The notes under the pieces were generated by a model. The model saw only the letters and a list, made by a program, of their open reading frames with translations. It had not been told where the DNA came from and ran no database searches. A DNA stretch of 64,000 nucleotides from Sternotherus odoratus (taxonomy: Eukaryota > Chordata > Testudines > Kinosternidae), in contig JAVMKO010000003.1 of NCBI GenBank assembly GCA_032164245.1, positions 95,720,054 through 95,784,053 on the forward strand. Reading direction: 5' to 3'. This document shows positions 47,898-61,034 of the stretch, piece by piece. The position numbers were made by a program, and so were the translations under genes. Every line of letters starts with the position of its first letter. Position 1 is the first letter of the stretch.

Positions 47898-50800
47898 GTA
47901 GGTAGCAATGTAAACTGGACTTGCTGTGGGACCTTAGCAGTTTTTTTTTAATGTTTATGAACATGCCATCTGGCTGCTGAAGGAATACAAACATCAAGTG
48001 AAAGAATTACAAATATTTGCATCATAGAGGGGTTTTTTGTTCTTTTGTTTTTGTTTTTACTAACTCCACTGTGACAATATGATGAAAATCTGCATGTCAC
48101 TCACTCACACACACCCTGCATGGCTTTTGGCATGGCTCTGTTTCCTTCATGCCTGAGAGGGAAATGAAGAACTTCATCACTGAAAAAGAAACCCACACCA
48201 CCACACACTCCAGGCATCATTTCTCCCCCATTGTTGTCATTGTTTTGTTTAGGAAGTTGCTTTTGTGACTGTGATGTTGTAGTTGTTGGCATTACTACCA
48301 CTTCAGTGAGCTACTCTCACGTTATACAACAACCCCTTTTTGACGGGAGACTTATTTTAAAAGTGGTGACAAGATTAATTAATGGGGCTTACAAAAGGTT
48401 TCATTACATCATGATTGAGAGAGCGTGTGTGTTTGAAAGATATCTGCTAGTCCCTCACTGTTGAGGAGTTTTAAACATGCTGAAGTGTCCAATATGAAAC
48501 ATCAGCTCAAGACATGCCTTCCATCAGAATTCTTCATGCTGTGATTTCTGCAGCATTGTCACAAATCACAGCATCGGAGGTTAGGGAGGGTGCAGGAAAT
48601 ATGTACAAACCTGCTTCCAGCACAGCCTTTGATCTGCCAGACTTCATCTTAGTTTCAAATGTCATGGAATTCCCTCCATGACGTTATCTCCACTACTGAC
48701 CAAGAGGAAGTCTCGTGACCCAAGTTGCCACTGTCTTCCAAGTCATCAGCAAGTTTCAGTTTCAGTTTTCCATGAACTGTATATTGTTTATATCACCACA
48801 CGCAAAAAAAAAGGTTGAGCAATTCCAGAAAAGAAGGTTGAGAAACTACTATAAAAATCAGTATTGGTTCTCTTTATTTAAAATAGTAGAAGCTGCAAAA
48901 TAGCAAAACTTGCCCCCTCTTCCCACTCCCTTGCCATTTATTGGAATTGGAAAGATGTACCCTGGTATATACCAGAGTAAATGAACACTGTGCAGCCTGT
49001 TCCATGTATGTCTTGAGTTTGTAGGATAGATGTGTTGGGTTCAGAGATTATTTGATCTTTATGATTGAAAGATATTCTTGTATGTAGCGTCAAAAGGAAA
49101 CAAAATGTGCAGGTTATAGTTATGCAGTCGTCTGTTTGTACAAGTAGGTTGTGTTAGCCTTCAAGGTCAACTCCTAAATATGTAGCAACATATCAGTGCG
49201 GAAGAGACATTTATCTAGTGCTAATCCACAGGATCTGTCTTTTATGAACTCAGGAGTCCCATTTAGATATGGAAAGCTAGTTTGGCTGTGGTTTGCCAAG
49301 CCACATTAAGCAGCTGTGTAAAATGAATTTAAATGGCATGCATCCGAGTAAAATCACTTCCACTGGGGCAGAAAATCAGTGTTACCTAACCAGAGCTGGA
49401 TGATCAAGATGTGAGCTGCTCAGTGAGTTATAACTAGTCTTCTTCCTCACTACAGAACACCACCATTTTAATTTTTTTTTTAAAAAAAGGTAAAGGAAGA
49501 TTAAAAGAGAACGAGATAGTTGAGGAATGTTCTAAGTGTGCGTCACACAGTTTGCATGAGCGTTTGACCTGAGCTTGCAACCTGCACTGTATTATCCTTG
49601 GATTATGTCCTGCAGCCTACAGAATGCTTACTTTTCCTGTGAAATGAAACCTTATGATGTCTTAGTCCTTGTCATGCCTAGTGTTTCCTGAATGAAAACT
49701 GAGATGCTGTAGGTAAAGGAAGGAGAGATCTGTCAAGCCCTTTGTCACTGCCATGATTTCAAGAATCTACATAGCCCAGAATATTTCTGCTTGGCCTACG
49801 TAACAATTCTAGTAAGCAGTACAAAATAACTCTCTAGTACTATATACAGTTATTGCCCCTGCCTTCAGGAAAGTAATAGGGAAGGATTACAAAGAGGTAT
49901 CTTCCTTTTATATCTTGGTTCACTTCAGATAACAGGTTACTATCATGATAGGAATTCTGCATTAAGGATCCAATTACATGCTTGGTGAAATCAATGGAAA
50001 CACTACCATTGACCTTAGTGGGCTTTGGATCAGACTCCAAAGCACTGGAGAGCTGGGAGTGGTGAATGCCTTTGAGGAAGAGAGTGGTCTAAAGAGTTAA
50101 GTTTCTTTCTCAAGTTACAATTTTAAAAGACCTGCTAGTGTGAATAAAAGGCACATGTTCAGGGGTGTGCAAATCTGTGCAGTTGTCATAGATGGATTCA
50201 GTGAACTCACTATAAAAATGAACTTACATTTTTAGATTTTTTTTCTCAACTGGATGCACATGTGAGAGTGTAAAAAGGCAACGAAGAAATGTTCATGTCT
50301 GCTAAATTTGTGTTCTCAATTTGTGGGTGCTAAACTTGAGATACCTACAGACTGAGTATCACAGGTGCTCAGTACCCAGGACTCCCATTGACGTCTGTTG
50401 GAGAAGTACGTACTCAGCACTCACAAACTGAACCCCACTTGTTTGAAGTTTGGTGCCCAAAATTAGTCCATGGTTTTGACACGTGTCAAAAGCACTTTCA
50501 GAGTGTGTCTGTTGTCAGCTGTGTCATTCTGAGTAAATCTGCCTTGTTGGGAAATGTGTTAACTTATAAATTCATGATATGATTTTTTTGTTCAGACTGT
50601 TCTGATCAAGAAAGAGCTTCATTTATTTGTATTTAGAGGAATTTTTTAAAATGATAGTAGTTGAATTGAGCATTTATAACCACTGGTGATTTTAAAACTG
50701 CTGTTTATACATATCCTAAAAGAGAGCTAGTTAATTTCCTCCTTTCCATCACCCCAGAGATGGAGTTTTAGCATGTGTGTCTCTTGTATTCCTCAGCATG

Positions 50801-50945
50801 TTTTGTAGTTGTTTAGTTAGTTTAGTGTTTCTAGTTAGTTGTTAGTATGGGATTAGGTGGTAGCTGTGAGAGGTTTCCATTTTTCTTCTCCCCCATTTTT
50901 TCTGGGGAGCTTATTTGGCCTGCTTGGGCATGCCCGTAGAGCCCG

Positions 50946-51150
50946 GCGCGGATACATTATTTATATCCATGGATGTGGGTATCCACGAATATAAAGCCGA
51001 TATCTGCAGGGCTGTGGGGCTCTAGCAACAACAAGCAAGACAAACAAGGCCATGGCCAGCAACCAGGGCAGGAACTGCAGTGGCAAAAGCAGCAGCATAT
51101 TGGGCCACTGCATGCAGGAGCAGATTGGGGCAGGCACCAGGCTCACCAGC
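50946..51150. repeat. Segment inside the DIRS copy that does not look like DIRS sequence
   Basis: Right after the gag-like ATG region the sequence changes to ATATCCATGGATGTGGGTATCC, seen as TATCCATGGATG and GGTATCCACGAATATAAAG, followed by CAG/AGCAGC-rich words. The TATCC/GGATA alternation suggests a fragment of another repeat replacing or interrupting the gag-like frame. I could not define termini. Confidence 0.35.
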
Positions 51151-52178
51151 AGCTGTCCCTGTTCATACTACTGTGTGCAAGGGACCAACACCCTTCCCTG
51201 TCCCTCTTCAGGGATCCTTCTCACGAAAGCCTCCTACATCAGGAGACAAACCATCTCCTCAGTGTAGAAGCCATAAAGTCAGTGTCCACGCATCAAAGAG
51301 GCAAAGGCTTCTGCTGTCACTACTTTTTGATATCAAAGAAAATCCATAGTAGACCTCAAGAGCACTCAACAGATTTATCAAGGTGTAGACGTTCACAATG
51401 GTCACTTTGTCAACGGTTATTCCAGCACTAGAGAAAAAAGATTGGTTCTCAACACTTGACCTCCAAGATGCATATTTCCACATTTCCATTTTACAGAGTC
51501 ACAGACGTTACCTCAGGTTCACACTAGGCCAAGACCACTACCAGTACAGAGTACTCCCTTTTTGGCCTGTGATCAGTCCCCAAGGTATTCTCCTAGGTCC
51601 TCTCGGGTAGTGGCGGCCCTCTTACGCTCTCAAGGCATTACGATTTATTCTTACCTGGACGACTGCCTTCTCAGGGCACATTCTTTCACAAAAGCCCAGC
51701 AAATCATTCAGACCACACTGGACCTGTTCCTGTATCTGAGCCCTATAAATCAATGCACAAAAATCGATATTAACACCAATACAGAGGCTGGAATTCATAG
51801 AAGTCTACCTTGACTCTATCCAGGTGAAGGGGCTCCTCCCACATCACAGATTTCTCAAGAGCTCCACACTGTTAGAGACAGTGCAATCCAGCCCTCAAAT
51901 TTTGGCCAGACACTGCCACCAGCTTCTGGGGCATATGGCTGCGGGCAAATCGGTTATTAGCTCATGCCAGCCGCTGCATGAGATCCCTCCAAGTATGGTT
52001 CAGTTCAGTTTACAGGCTGAACAGAGACAAAATAAGCAAACTACTATTGATGCCTACCAGATCAAACAATCCTTAGACTGGTGGAAGAACCAGAGGACGT
52101 CCGTATGGGAATCCCATTTGTTCAGCCTTCCCTTACATTACTCCTGACTACCTATGCATTCCTCGTAGGATGGAGCAC

Positions 52179-52733
52179 TGTAGCAGATTGCAGACTCACC
52201 GTCATGGTGCCTCCTGCTGGCCGATATTTCGCCTGACTCAGGCCCCGTGGCCCTCCTGGATCTTCGTGCCCTTTATCTTGGGTTCTGCCCCAGCAGTACC
52301 CTGACACTCTGGGTCACTCCTCCCAGGGGAACCCCCAACCCTCTAAGCCCACCTTACCTCAGTGGCTACTGCCAGACATCATCTAGCCCCCTTTCTCTGG
52401 AGCAGATTACAGTCTGTAATGGCCACTCATAATTGGCAAGGGGGTAGGACCTGCTGCCTTTGTGCATCCCCAGTACCTTTTGTAGGCCTTCAACAAGGCC
52501 TGGGGCTTTACCAGGCTGGGCCCTCCAAGCTCCCTTAGCCCTTCCCCGGCACTGCTCCGCTTCAGGTACCTTGCTCCTAGGCAGCTAGCCCTTCCCATTC
52601 CAGGGCTAAAGTGAGACTCCCCTGGCCCTGCAGCCCTTTTATCCAGGCCAGCTGTGGCCTGATTAATCCAGCCAGTCTTCCTTAGCTGCTCTTAATCCCT
52701 TTTACCTTGGAGTGGGGCAGGCGCCCTACTACA
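52179..52733. mobile_element. Solo LTR nested in the DIRS copy, 555 bp
   Basis: It begins TGTAGCAG and ends CTACTACA, so it has TG...CA termini. Flanks AGCAC (52174-52178) and AGGAC (52734-52738) agree at four of five bases. It interrupts the DIRS RNase H region, and DIRS-like sequence resumes directly after it. The interior shares long words with 57943-58628, for example GAACCCCCAACCCTCTAA and GGAGTGGGGCAGGCGCC. No internal retroelement genes adjoin it. Orientation and the retroelement class (gypsy or ERV) are undetermined; 5-bp duplications occur in both. Confidence 0.7.
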
Positions 52734-55700
52734 AGGACGCATCTCAATAATCTCTCAGTGCAGGGAAGATGTCTCCATCCAAGACATGCCTTCACATCAA
52801 CCTGCTCGAACTCTTAGCAGTCAAAAATGTGTGTGCACTCTTCCTCACATTGATCAAAACACACACACACAAATGTCGTGACAGACAATACAGCCTGCAC
52901 ATTTTACATAAACTAACAAGGAGGAGCCCGATCACCTTCCCTGTGCATGGAAGCACTAAAGCTATGGGACTGGTGCATTTCCCATAATGTCATAATATTA
53001 GCAGCCTACCAACTGGGAATACGCAACATGATAGTGGACAGTCTCAGCCACAAATTCCCACATGACCACAATTATGAAATAGATTTGGTGGTTGTCTGTG
53101 ACATTTTCCCACAATGGTGAATACCAACAGTAGACCTGTTCACTGCTTACCAGAACAAGAAATGTCCATATTACTGCTCCAGAGCAAAGATCGGGCAATA
53201 CTCCATGAGAGATATTCTCCTCTTTCTATGGGACCAGGGTCTTCTTTAGGCCTTTCCCACATTCCCTCTAATATTGAAAGGCTTGTTGAACGTGAAAAGA
53301 GAAAAAGCAAACATCATACTGATTGCTCCCACCTGTCCCACACAGACATGGTACACTTACCTGTCACAACTGGCACTACGTCCACCAATGACTGTTCCTA
53401 TCACTCCCTACCTCCTGTTGCACAACGAGAGACATGCTCTCCATCCCAACCTGCGGATTCTGTGACTCAGAGCCTGGCGTCTTCATGGTTCCAGCACATT
53501 GACATCTTGCTCCGAGGAGGTACAGGGCATGTTATAACACAGTAGGAAAGGGGCTACTCTACAAAAGGGGAAAAAATTTCAGATCTGGTGTCAGCTCACA
53601 GGCGTCACCTCGAATGTAGCCACCCTACCAGTAATCCTGGACTACTTGTTGACTCTCAAGAAATCAGGTCTCTCCAATTGCAACCTTTCACTAGCCGGTA
53701 GAAGGATACTCAATCGTCTCCCATCTGACTGTGAAGAGGTTCCTCAAAGTCATAGTGAACTTCTTTCCTCAACCCAGACTTCCCACTCCTCAGTGAGATC
53801 TTAACCTAGTGTTAAAAGGGAGGGTGGACTAGATTGCCATGTGAAGCCATGGCCACTTGTTCTTTAATACACCTTTCTATGAAGCTGGTGATCCTGATCA
53901 CCATCACCACAGCCAGAATAGGGGAGATAATGGCTCAGATGGCGCATCCCCCTTCACTATGTTCTTCCCCAACAAAGTCACTTTTAGACCACATGTGAAA
54001 TTCACTCCCAAGGTGACTTCCACATTCCATATAAATCAGCTTATTCAACTTCCAGTCTTTTATCCCAAACCTCATACGCTTGATGTGAGCAGAGCCTTGA
54101 ACTTCTGTTTAGACAGGACAAGAGCTTTGAGAAAATCTCTGAGACTTCCTCTTCATTGCAGATAGGTCAAAAGGTACAGTGATTTCAGCCCAGGGACTCT
54201 CCAAATGGGTCTCAAACTGTATCTGTTCAGCTCTGTTACCAGATGCATTATGTAGCACCCCACCCCCATCTTCAGTATGCAAACGCTCTACAAGATCAGT
54301 CTCCACTTCCATCGCCTTCTCCAGGGGCATTCCTATATCAGAAATCTGCAGGGCGGCTCCCTGGGCATCTGCACTTACCTTTGCAGAACACTGTCCTGTC
54401 CTGGGAAACTTGGCAGCAGACACCAGTTTCAGTGCCACGGTAACACCATCTGTAACAGTCTCGATGTCAATGTCCCAGCCTCCAGTGGTGGGAACTTGCT
54501 CAGGAGCCACCTACCTTGTGCAGCAACAATGGTTCTTCGAGATCTGTCCCCAGATGGGTGCACCACATCCTACCCACCTCACCTCTTCTTTGGAGTTCTT
54601 GTCAATGCCTGCGGTAGAGAAGGAGCTGAAGAGGGTTCACCCATGCATGCTGGCTAGCCTCGTGACAAGTGAGCAACAGTGCATATTCAGGCTGAACAGG
54701 CTCTGCTAAGAAAGATCTCTGATCAGCCTCGCAGGGTCACAGACACACCTACAGTGAAGCACCCATAGGGGGACACATCTTGAAGGACCACTGTTACTGC
54801 ACAAGGTGAGTAATTTCTTCTCCTGTATGTATTTAGTATACAGTATGTGTATTTCTACGCTTATATATTTGACACACACAAACTTTCCATCAGCATTTCT
54901 CCAGTGTGGTGTATTTATAATTTATATTTCGTGTTGTTGGTGCCAGCAAAGCACTTTTTCCATATTATTTTCTCCACCACCTGGATAACACAATACTACT
55001 GATGGACTAGAAGCCAGTGGTGAGGAAATATAGTAATGGACATGATGCATTAAAATGTCAAAAGGGAAAAAATGGGAAGGAGGGGAAGAGGAATACACTT
55101 TAAAAAAATCTAAATTACAAAAGATATGTCTTCTGAACATCTTAAGTCCTGGAAACAGTGAGTTGTGCCATAATGGTTTCAGATATTCAGAGAGAGGAAT
55201 ATTGTAACTACACTGTCTGCCAGATTAACCCTTTTGATCTTGGAATTTAGGTTTACAATTATAATCATGATTTTAAAAAGCACACTTGTGACATGCAGTG
55301 CTTACATCGCAGAAAGGTTTAAAGTGCTGCAATAAAACCTCTTTTTATTATTCCTGGGGTGAGGTCTAGGGTTTCCTATTGTTTCCTATCTCCCCCTGAA
55401 CTTGGAGGTGCTGTTTTTCTCTACTGGGAAGTGTTGTGGAGTTCAGGGAGGTTAAGTACTCATTCAAGTTTCTATGCTTATTCAAACCAGGCCATTTTTA
55501 GATGTAAGGCTGCCAGCTGTGAAATCCCCAAAGTAAACTAAGCTAAGACAGCAACTAGTAGCTGTAATTGGAGCCAGCACTGGGGGCATTTCATCTATTG
55601 CCTTTGAAATAGGATCCTATTATAGAAAGCATCCTTCTGCCCAGTCTTCTCTCTGGCAGAATTAAATTTTTCTTTTTTTATCGTTTCAACGGATAACATC

Positions 55701-57942
55701 CATGTTTATTTTGAAGCATTTTTTTATTTTTTATAGGTTTAAATTTTCAGTTCCACTAAAGTATTTTTTCCTATTTTAATCTATTTACAATTGTGAGAAA
55801 TTGTGAGGGGTCAGACATTAATTATTTCATGATAGTTGACACTGAAGTGGAAGAGGCTAAAGCTTTATAATGGTTAACACACAAATTGTCAACATCACGT
55901 GAAAATATACAAAGTAAATAGCTTTACATCAAACTCTGCATTCTCAAGCAGATTTTTCCTTACTTTGCCCATCTGTAATCTGTTAACATCGTTGGAATAT
56001 TTTTTCATCGATTTGTGCATGAGCAGTGAGATTGATGTTTACCGACATTTACTGATAAAAATCTAATCATTCCAAACCAATGTAACATTAAAATACAAAT
56101 ATTGTCTAAGACGAAAGATGCGAAGTAGCCAGTATTATTGAATTTCAGAATATCCACAACTCTAAATCCTCAAGTTGTTTCACCCCCTGCCCCTTCAAAG
56201 ACTCCCAGACTTTTGATTTCCTAGAGGAGCCTTAACAAATCTAGTCAAAATGAGCCCCACCTTGCCTTCTATTAGTACTGCTTGGATACCCAAGCAATAC
56301 ATTTCAGTCAGGGAGACTGCATTCTGCTTCCAAAAAAATCCCCCTACAGTTTCAATTGGATGATACGGTATTTGCTTCTTGGCCTAAGCAGTTGTGTGGT
56401 GTTCCTGTGAACTGTCAAACATCTGCTGCGCTCCACCTCAAAGTTGGCTGCATTTCAGTGTTTTGGTGAAGTGATTTCTGTGTATACAAAGTTTCTAAGT
56501 GACTTTGGGATCAAAGGAAATATATTAATGATAATTGTAATTGTGCTTTCAAGCTGAGCTGCTAAACCAAGGTTGATGGATTTTTCTTTAAAGACCCTTC
56601 CTTGCCCCTCCTTCCTCCACCACCAAAAATAGTCATTTACTTCCAGCTGGAACTTTTTCTTTTCTTTTTTTCCTCCTTCGGGTGAACTTCCTCTGCTCAT
56701 GTTTTGCATTTGGAAGCAGAACTATATACAAGATTTTCTTGGAGAAAGGATTTTTTCAGGCGGGGTAGAGTATAATTTAGCTGGTGTATACTTGTTAAAC
56801 TAAAGAGAGACAGGAAGCATCTCTTTGGCGATTTTTATAAAGATATATATTGCAAACCATCTCAAATTGCAGATAAAAATGTGTAAGGACAGCAGAAACT
56901 TCACACTGAACACAATTATTTGTGTACTGGGGTGAGGGGAATGCATTTTTATCTGGAATTTTGTTTTACTGAAAGGCAAATCCATCATTTTGGAGTCCAG
57001 GATGTCAGCAGGCTATAGATCCCACACAGGAATATGGAGCCAATGATTTTGGGAGACTGTTTTTTGTTACTCATCCATCAAATGGACTGCTGTATGCTGT
57101 TCATGCCATTAGAGATCAACCACAGACCTCAGGAATAAACAGTTCTTCCCTCCTTTGAAAGTAACCATTTTTAAATTGTGAGAGCAAGGGTATATTAGCC
57201 AGAGAAGGGGTGATTGATTCTCTGATAGTGGCTCTGAATTTTCAGAAATCTCAAAGATACTTCGATTTGATTACTGTCTCACTTCCAATTTTGGTTTAGT
57301 CCCTTTGGTTATTTAGAAAGACGATTCCCTCTATTAGAATTATAGTTCTGTTGAAATAGATTTGCAGTATAGGGATCGGTCTAGCTTAGGAACATGCTGC
57401 CTCTGAACTGGATTTAATGGGAAACACAAATTAACTTCTGCTTGTAATGGAGAGATATTATCTTTATCGATGGAATACTGAGAATACAGCGCTTTATCGA
57501 TTGCTTTTCTAGGACAATCACAAAGCTTGGCCTCCTCAGGAGAAAGGGAGATGTCATTCTGAACACCATTTTCAAGTGATCAGGAGTATTTCAAGAGCCA
57601 GATAACAAGCTTTCGTAGATACGATCAGTCTGTTGGCCAGAGAAACTAATGCTTTGCATCATTACCTTAATCCAAAGAACAAGAAGAAAATATGTGTGAT
57701 GTAGATGGGGACCATGGGAATCAAAACAGGGTGAACAGTCCCTTGTTCCTAGAGGGCTAAATGGAAACAGTTGAAGAATGACCAAGTTTCATTATGACCT
57801 GACACAGTCAATGTGCAACTTGTGCAGCAGAGAGAAAGAAGGAAGGGTCTTATACTTTAACGGGGTTGACATACCAAGGATGTTCAGGGGAGGTTAAAAA
57901 ATAATAATGCCTTTCTCTTAAACTATAAACTTTTTGCAGCAC

Positions 57943-58628
57943 TGAAGTGATGCGAGGACTCACCGTTGCGGCGCCTCCTGCTGGTCGTCTTGGGAATTAG
58001 CTCGCTTCCAGCTCGGAGCACCCTCTGCTGGCCGATATCTCACCTGTCGCTGGCCCCCCATGCCCTTCCTGAACCCCGGTGCCCCTTTTCCTTGGAGTAC
58101 TGCCCCCAGAGTACCCCCTTACTCTGGGTTTCCTCTCCCAGAGGAACCCCCAACCCTCTAAACCCACCTTGCCTCAGGGGCCACTGCTAGTCCTCATCTA
58201 GCCACTGCTCACTGGGGCAGACTGCAGTCTGTAATAGCCACTCATCACTGACAAGGGGTTAGGACCTGCTTTCTTTACCTATTCTCAGGCTACACCTCTG
58301 TAGCCCAAGTACCTTTCCTGGCCTTTAGCAAGGCCTGCAGCCTGGGGTTTTTACCAGGCTGGAGCTCCACAGCTCCCTTGCCCTATTCCCCAGCCCTGCT
58401 CTGCTTTAGGTACCTTGCTTTCAGGCAGCCAGATCCTTCTCGCTCCAAAGCTGGAGAGAGATTCCTCCCGGTTCCTGGACACAGCCTTCTTATCAGGGCT
58501 AGCTGGGCCCTGACTGAGCTGGCCACAGCTATTCGCTCAGCTGCTCTCACTTATTTTCCCAGCCTCTGCCCTCTCCAGGGCTGCTTTTAACCCCTGTTCT
58601 GCTGGAGTGGGGCAGGCGCCCCACTGCA
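57943..58628. mobile_element. Solo LTR, same family as 52179-52733, 686 bp
   Basis: It starts TGAAGTGA and ends CCACTGCA and is flanked on both sides by AGCAC (57938-57942 and 58629-58633), a perfect 5-bp duplication. Shared blocks with the other copy include GACTCACCGT, CCTCCTGCTGG, GAACCCCCAACCCTCTAA and GGAGTGGGGCAGGCGCC. It is about 130 bp longer, the extra sequence lying near the left end (TCGCTTCCAGCTCGGAGCAC) and in the middle. Open frames at 57966-58190 and 58378-58590 are not genes. Confidence 0.75.
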
Positions 58629-59340
58629 AGCACGGACTCTCTTCCTATGTAGAATGGTGGAGCATCAATTTTTATTGGGCCACTAGCTGCTAATATAAGA
58701 TACATTTGAATAATATACACATAAATACAGCTAATCCCAAAGTATAAGGGGTTACGTTTCATATGTTATGGGAAAGTGACCCAGCTTCTCTCATCTACAG
58801 CTGTAGTTGTGTCTCTGTGTACTGATCATAGCAGATGCACTGAAACTGTCAAACTGTTCACCAGACCTCAGGGAGTTTCTGGTGTCTTTTGAGCAAAAGA
58901 TGCAGGAAGAGCCTGCTGTAGATTTGTATTGATATATGCACCGTGTCACTAGCATGCGAATGTCTGAATGCAGAAATCCTGAGGCTGATAATTATATTAT
59001 TATATATATTATTTTATTATTGGTAAAAATTAAATAGCTCCAGGCTGTTGGGAAAGAATGCTAGTGGAAAACCTGCCCCTCTGGAAATCCCTTTTCAGGA
59101 TCTGCTATCTTGCGTTGCTCTCCCTTGCCATGTTGCTCCACCCTGCTCTGTTGTGTTCAGTGTGCTGGGAGACCAATGAAATTTACTCTGAAAATCCTGC
59201 ACTTTGAAGTGCTGGCATTAAGTGATCCGGATTCAATTTGCTCAGTTTGCTCAGTAGAGCCAGGCAGTGCTCAAAGGTGATACAAAAATGTGACTGAGCC
59301 ATCATAAATTTTTGGTGGAGGGAAACGTGAGCTTCGTCCT

Positions 59341-59465
59341 AAGGATGAAGTGGGTATTAGCCCACGAAAGCTTATGCTTCAAAACTTTATAGTTAGTCTT
59401 TAAGGTGCCACAGGACTCTTTGTTACCTCTGCTATTCCAGACTAACACGGCTACCACTCTGATTC
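59341..59465 (+). repeat. Turtle-type interspersed SINE-like repeat
   Basis: It runs from GATGAAGTGGGTATTAGCCC through ACGAAAGCTTATGCTTC and GTCTTTAAGGTGCCACAGG to CAGACTAACACGGCTACCAC. GTGGGTATTAGCCCAC forms a small hairpin. It matches the family at 33066-33190. I know this as a very abundant repeat in turtle genomes but cannot give a database name. Confidence 0.75.
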
Positions 59466-59939
59466 GTGAGAATCACAGTGCAGGATCAAAGTGGCAGAGG
59501 AAGTTGAGTATCCTGGATTCTTTTTGTGGCAGTAATACGTGGGAAATTGGATCAGTTCTTCAGCAATTGCACATAGGGAAGTATGAAAAATTCCATGTCT
59601 GTTTCCCTTTGTTTATATTTTTAGTGCCACACGTTGGTGACCTTACGGCTGTTAATGCACCAGGAACAGATTCTCACCTGCTTTTAAGTAGTTCATGCTG
59701 GAATTGGAGCTCACAGGGCATTCTGCCTTTTTACTAATGCTATTTATAAACATACACAAAAATAGAAGGTACATACTGAGAGAGTCATATGAGTCACTCC
59801 TAATTTTGGTTTCAAGTCAAGCCAGACTAAACTAGCCCTGTTGGCATTCTGATTCAGCTTGACTGACTCCTTTCATTCCCATACTGTACAAGACAAGTTG
59901 GTTTTTCCAACAAGTGGGTGGAGCAGGACCTTGCCTGGT

Positions 59940-60190
59940 GGTTGTAGTGGCAGTTCAGAGCAATGGCAAACAGAGAGCCAAGATTCATGTGCCAAGCCAA
60001 TAAAAATCAGAAGTCAAGATGAGGAACACCAAGCTGAAGAGTAAGCCAAAGTCAGGGTTGAGAACCCAAGCCAGAAGTTGGGACAGGGAAGAGAGGCATG
60101 GGTGAGGCTGAAACAGGCGGGAGTCAAGGCAGGAGCAGAGCAGAGCTGGAACAAGGACTAGAAGCAGGCTGGAACAGGAAGCACAGGTGC
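59940..60190. repeat. Degenerate direct-repeat tract (AAGCCAGAAG / GGAGTCAAGGCAGGAGCAG words), possible LTR fragment
   Basis: Purine-rich words AAGCCAAAGTCAGG, AAGCCAGAAGTTGGG, GAGGCTGAAACAGGCGG, GCAGGAGCAGAGCAG and GCAGGCTGGAACAGGAAGC follow one another with loose periodicity. The tract contains no credible gene. Such sequence occurs in turtle LTR-type repeats in my recollection, but termini were not found. Confidence 0.4.
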
Positions 60191-61034
60191 GGGCCTGGTA
60201 CTCATTGAGTAGTTGCTGTGCTGCCACAGCTGCATGCCTCAGTTAGCAGGCTGCTGACTGCCCTGCCTATCAGGAAGCACGACTATTTGGAGAAGTCTTG
60301 TTGGGCCCAGCTGAGCTTGCTAGATTGTCTAGTGTCCAGCTGTGCTCCTGACATTACTGTTCGGACTACAGAATCCCTTTCTGTCCCATTGCACACTCCA
60401 CTTGTGCCAAGAAATGTATCTCCTCCTAGTGCTGACACATTGCATTTCATAAGGACAGTAGACAAGCAGCTGTCTTTAGAACTACAGTTTAAATCCACCT
60501 TGTCAGTGAGGTAGCCAGGGGTCACTAAGGGAGCATAGCTTTAATGTGATTACAAACCATTTGACTTGGTCAGCTTTTCAGCAGTCCCATGTTCTCTGTC
60601 ACTGAGAATTATGTTGTGTTTATCTAATACAGGTTGCGGTTGTCTAGAGATGATTTAGTTTATTCTTAAACCAGAAAATATAAGAGTAGAGGCCTCAAAG
60701 CACATGGAAGAAAGGTGTGTAAGAAAAATATTTTGGGAGATCATTGTGAGATAAAAATTAGTGACTAAATCCTGCAGTCATTCCACTAAATTTAGGCACA
60801 TGTTTTAAAAAATAAAAGACCATTGTTCTCATGGTGCTTTATGCAGGGTTTGTCTACAGGGTAGGATAATATACACTAATAATATGTTGCACGTCAGTTG
60901 GTTCACGTAGATCTTGCGCACTAAATGGTTCCTAGTACCTTCAATTGGAGTTGTGGGTGCTCCGCCCTGAAATTCAGGACTTCTGGGTCTACAGCTGAGC
61001 ACCAACATTTGAGACCACTTCTGAAAGTCTAAGT

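Larger units (their letters stand above)
50750..54822 (+). mobile_element. DIRS-type retrotransposon, decayed, split by an LTR insertion
   Basis: The order of domain traces is that of DIRS elements. A gag-like start with ATGCCC lies at about 50930. Reverse transcriptase follows at 51398-51760 (MVTLSTVIPALEKKDWFSTL, DLQDAYFHISI, HRRYLRFTLGQDHYQYRVLP, and SYLDDCLL in another frame). RNase H traces lie at 52795-53080 (INLLELLAVKN, DSLSH), and CPYYCSR-, ILIAPTCP- and LHPNLRILCDSE-like stretches at about 53160-53470. A tyrosine recombinase lies at 53850-54450 (SPFTMFFPNKVTFRPHVKFT; HTLDVSRALNFCLDRTRALR). The 3' end repeats the inverted terminal motif (54748-54786). Many stops and shifts make it inactive. 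Confidence 0.85.

Noticed and set aside
51973..52147. Open frame after the DIRS reverse transcriptase as a separate gene
   Set aside because: It continues the DIRS polyprotein traces and ends near the nested LTR.
59985..60525. Minus-strand frames of 80 codons as small genes
   Set aside because: They cross a degenerate purine-rich repeat tract and show no protein features.
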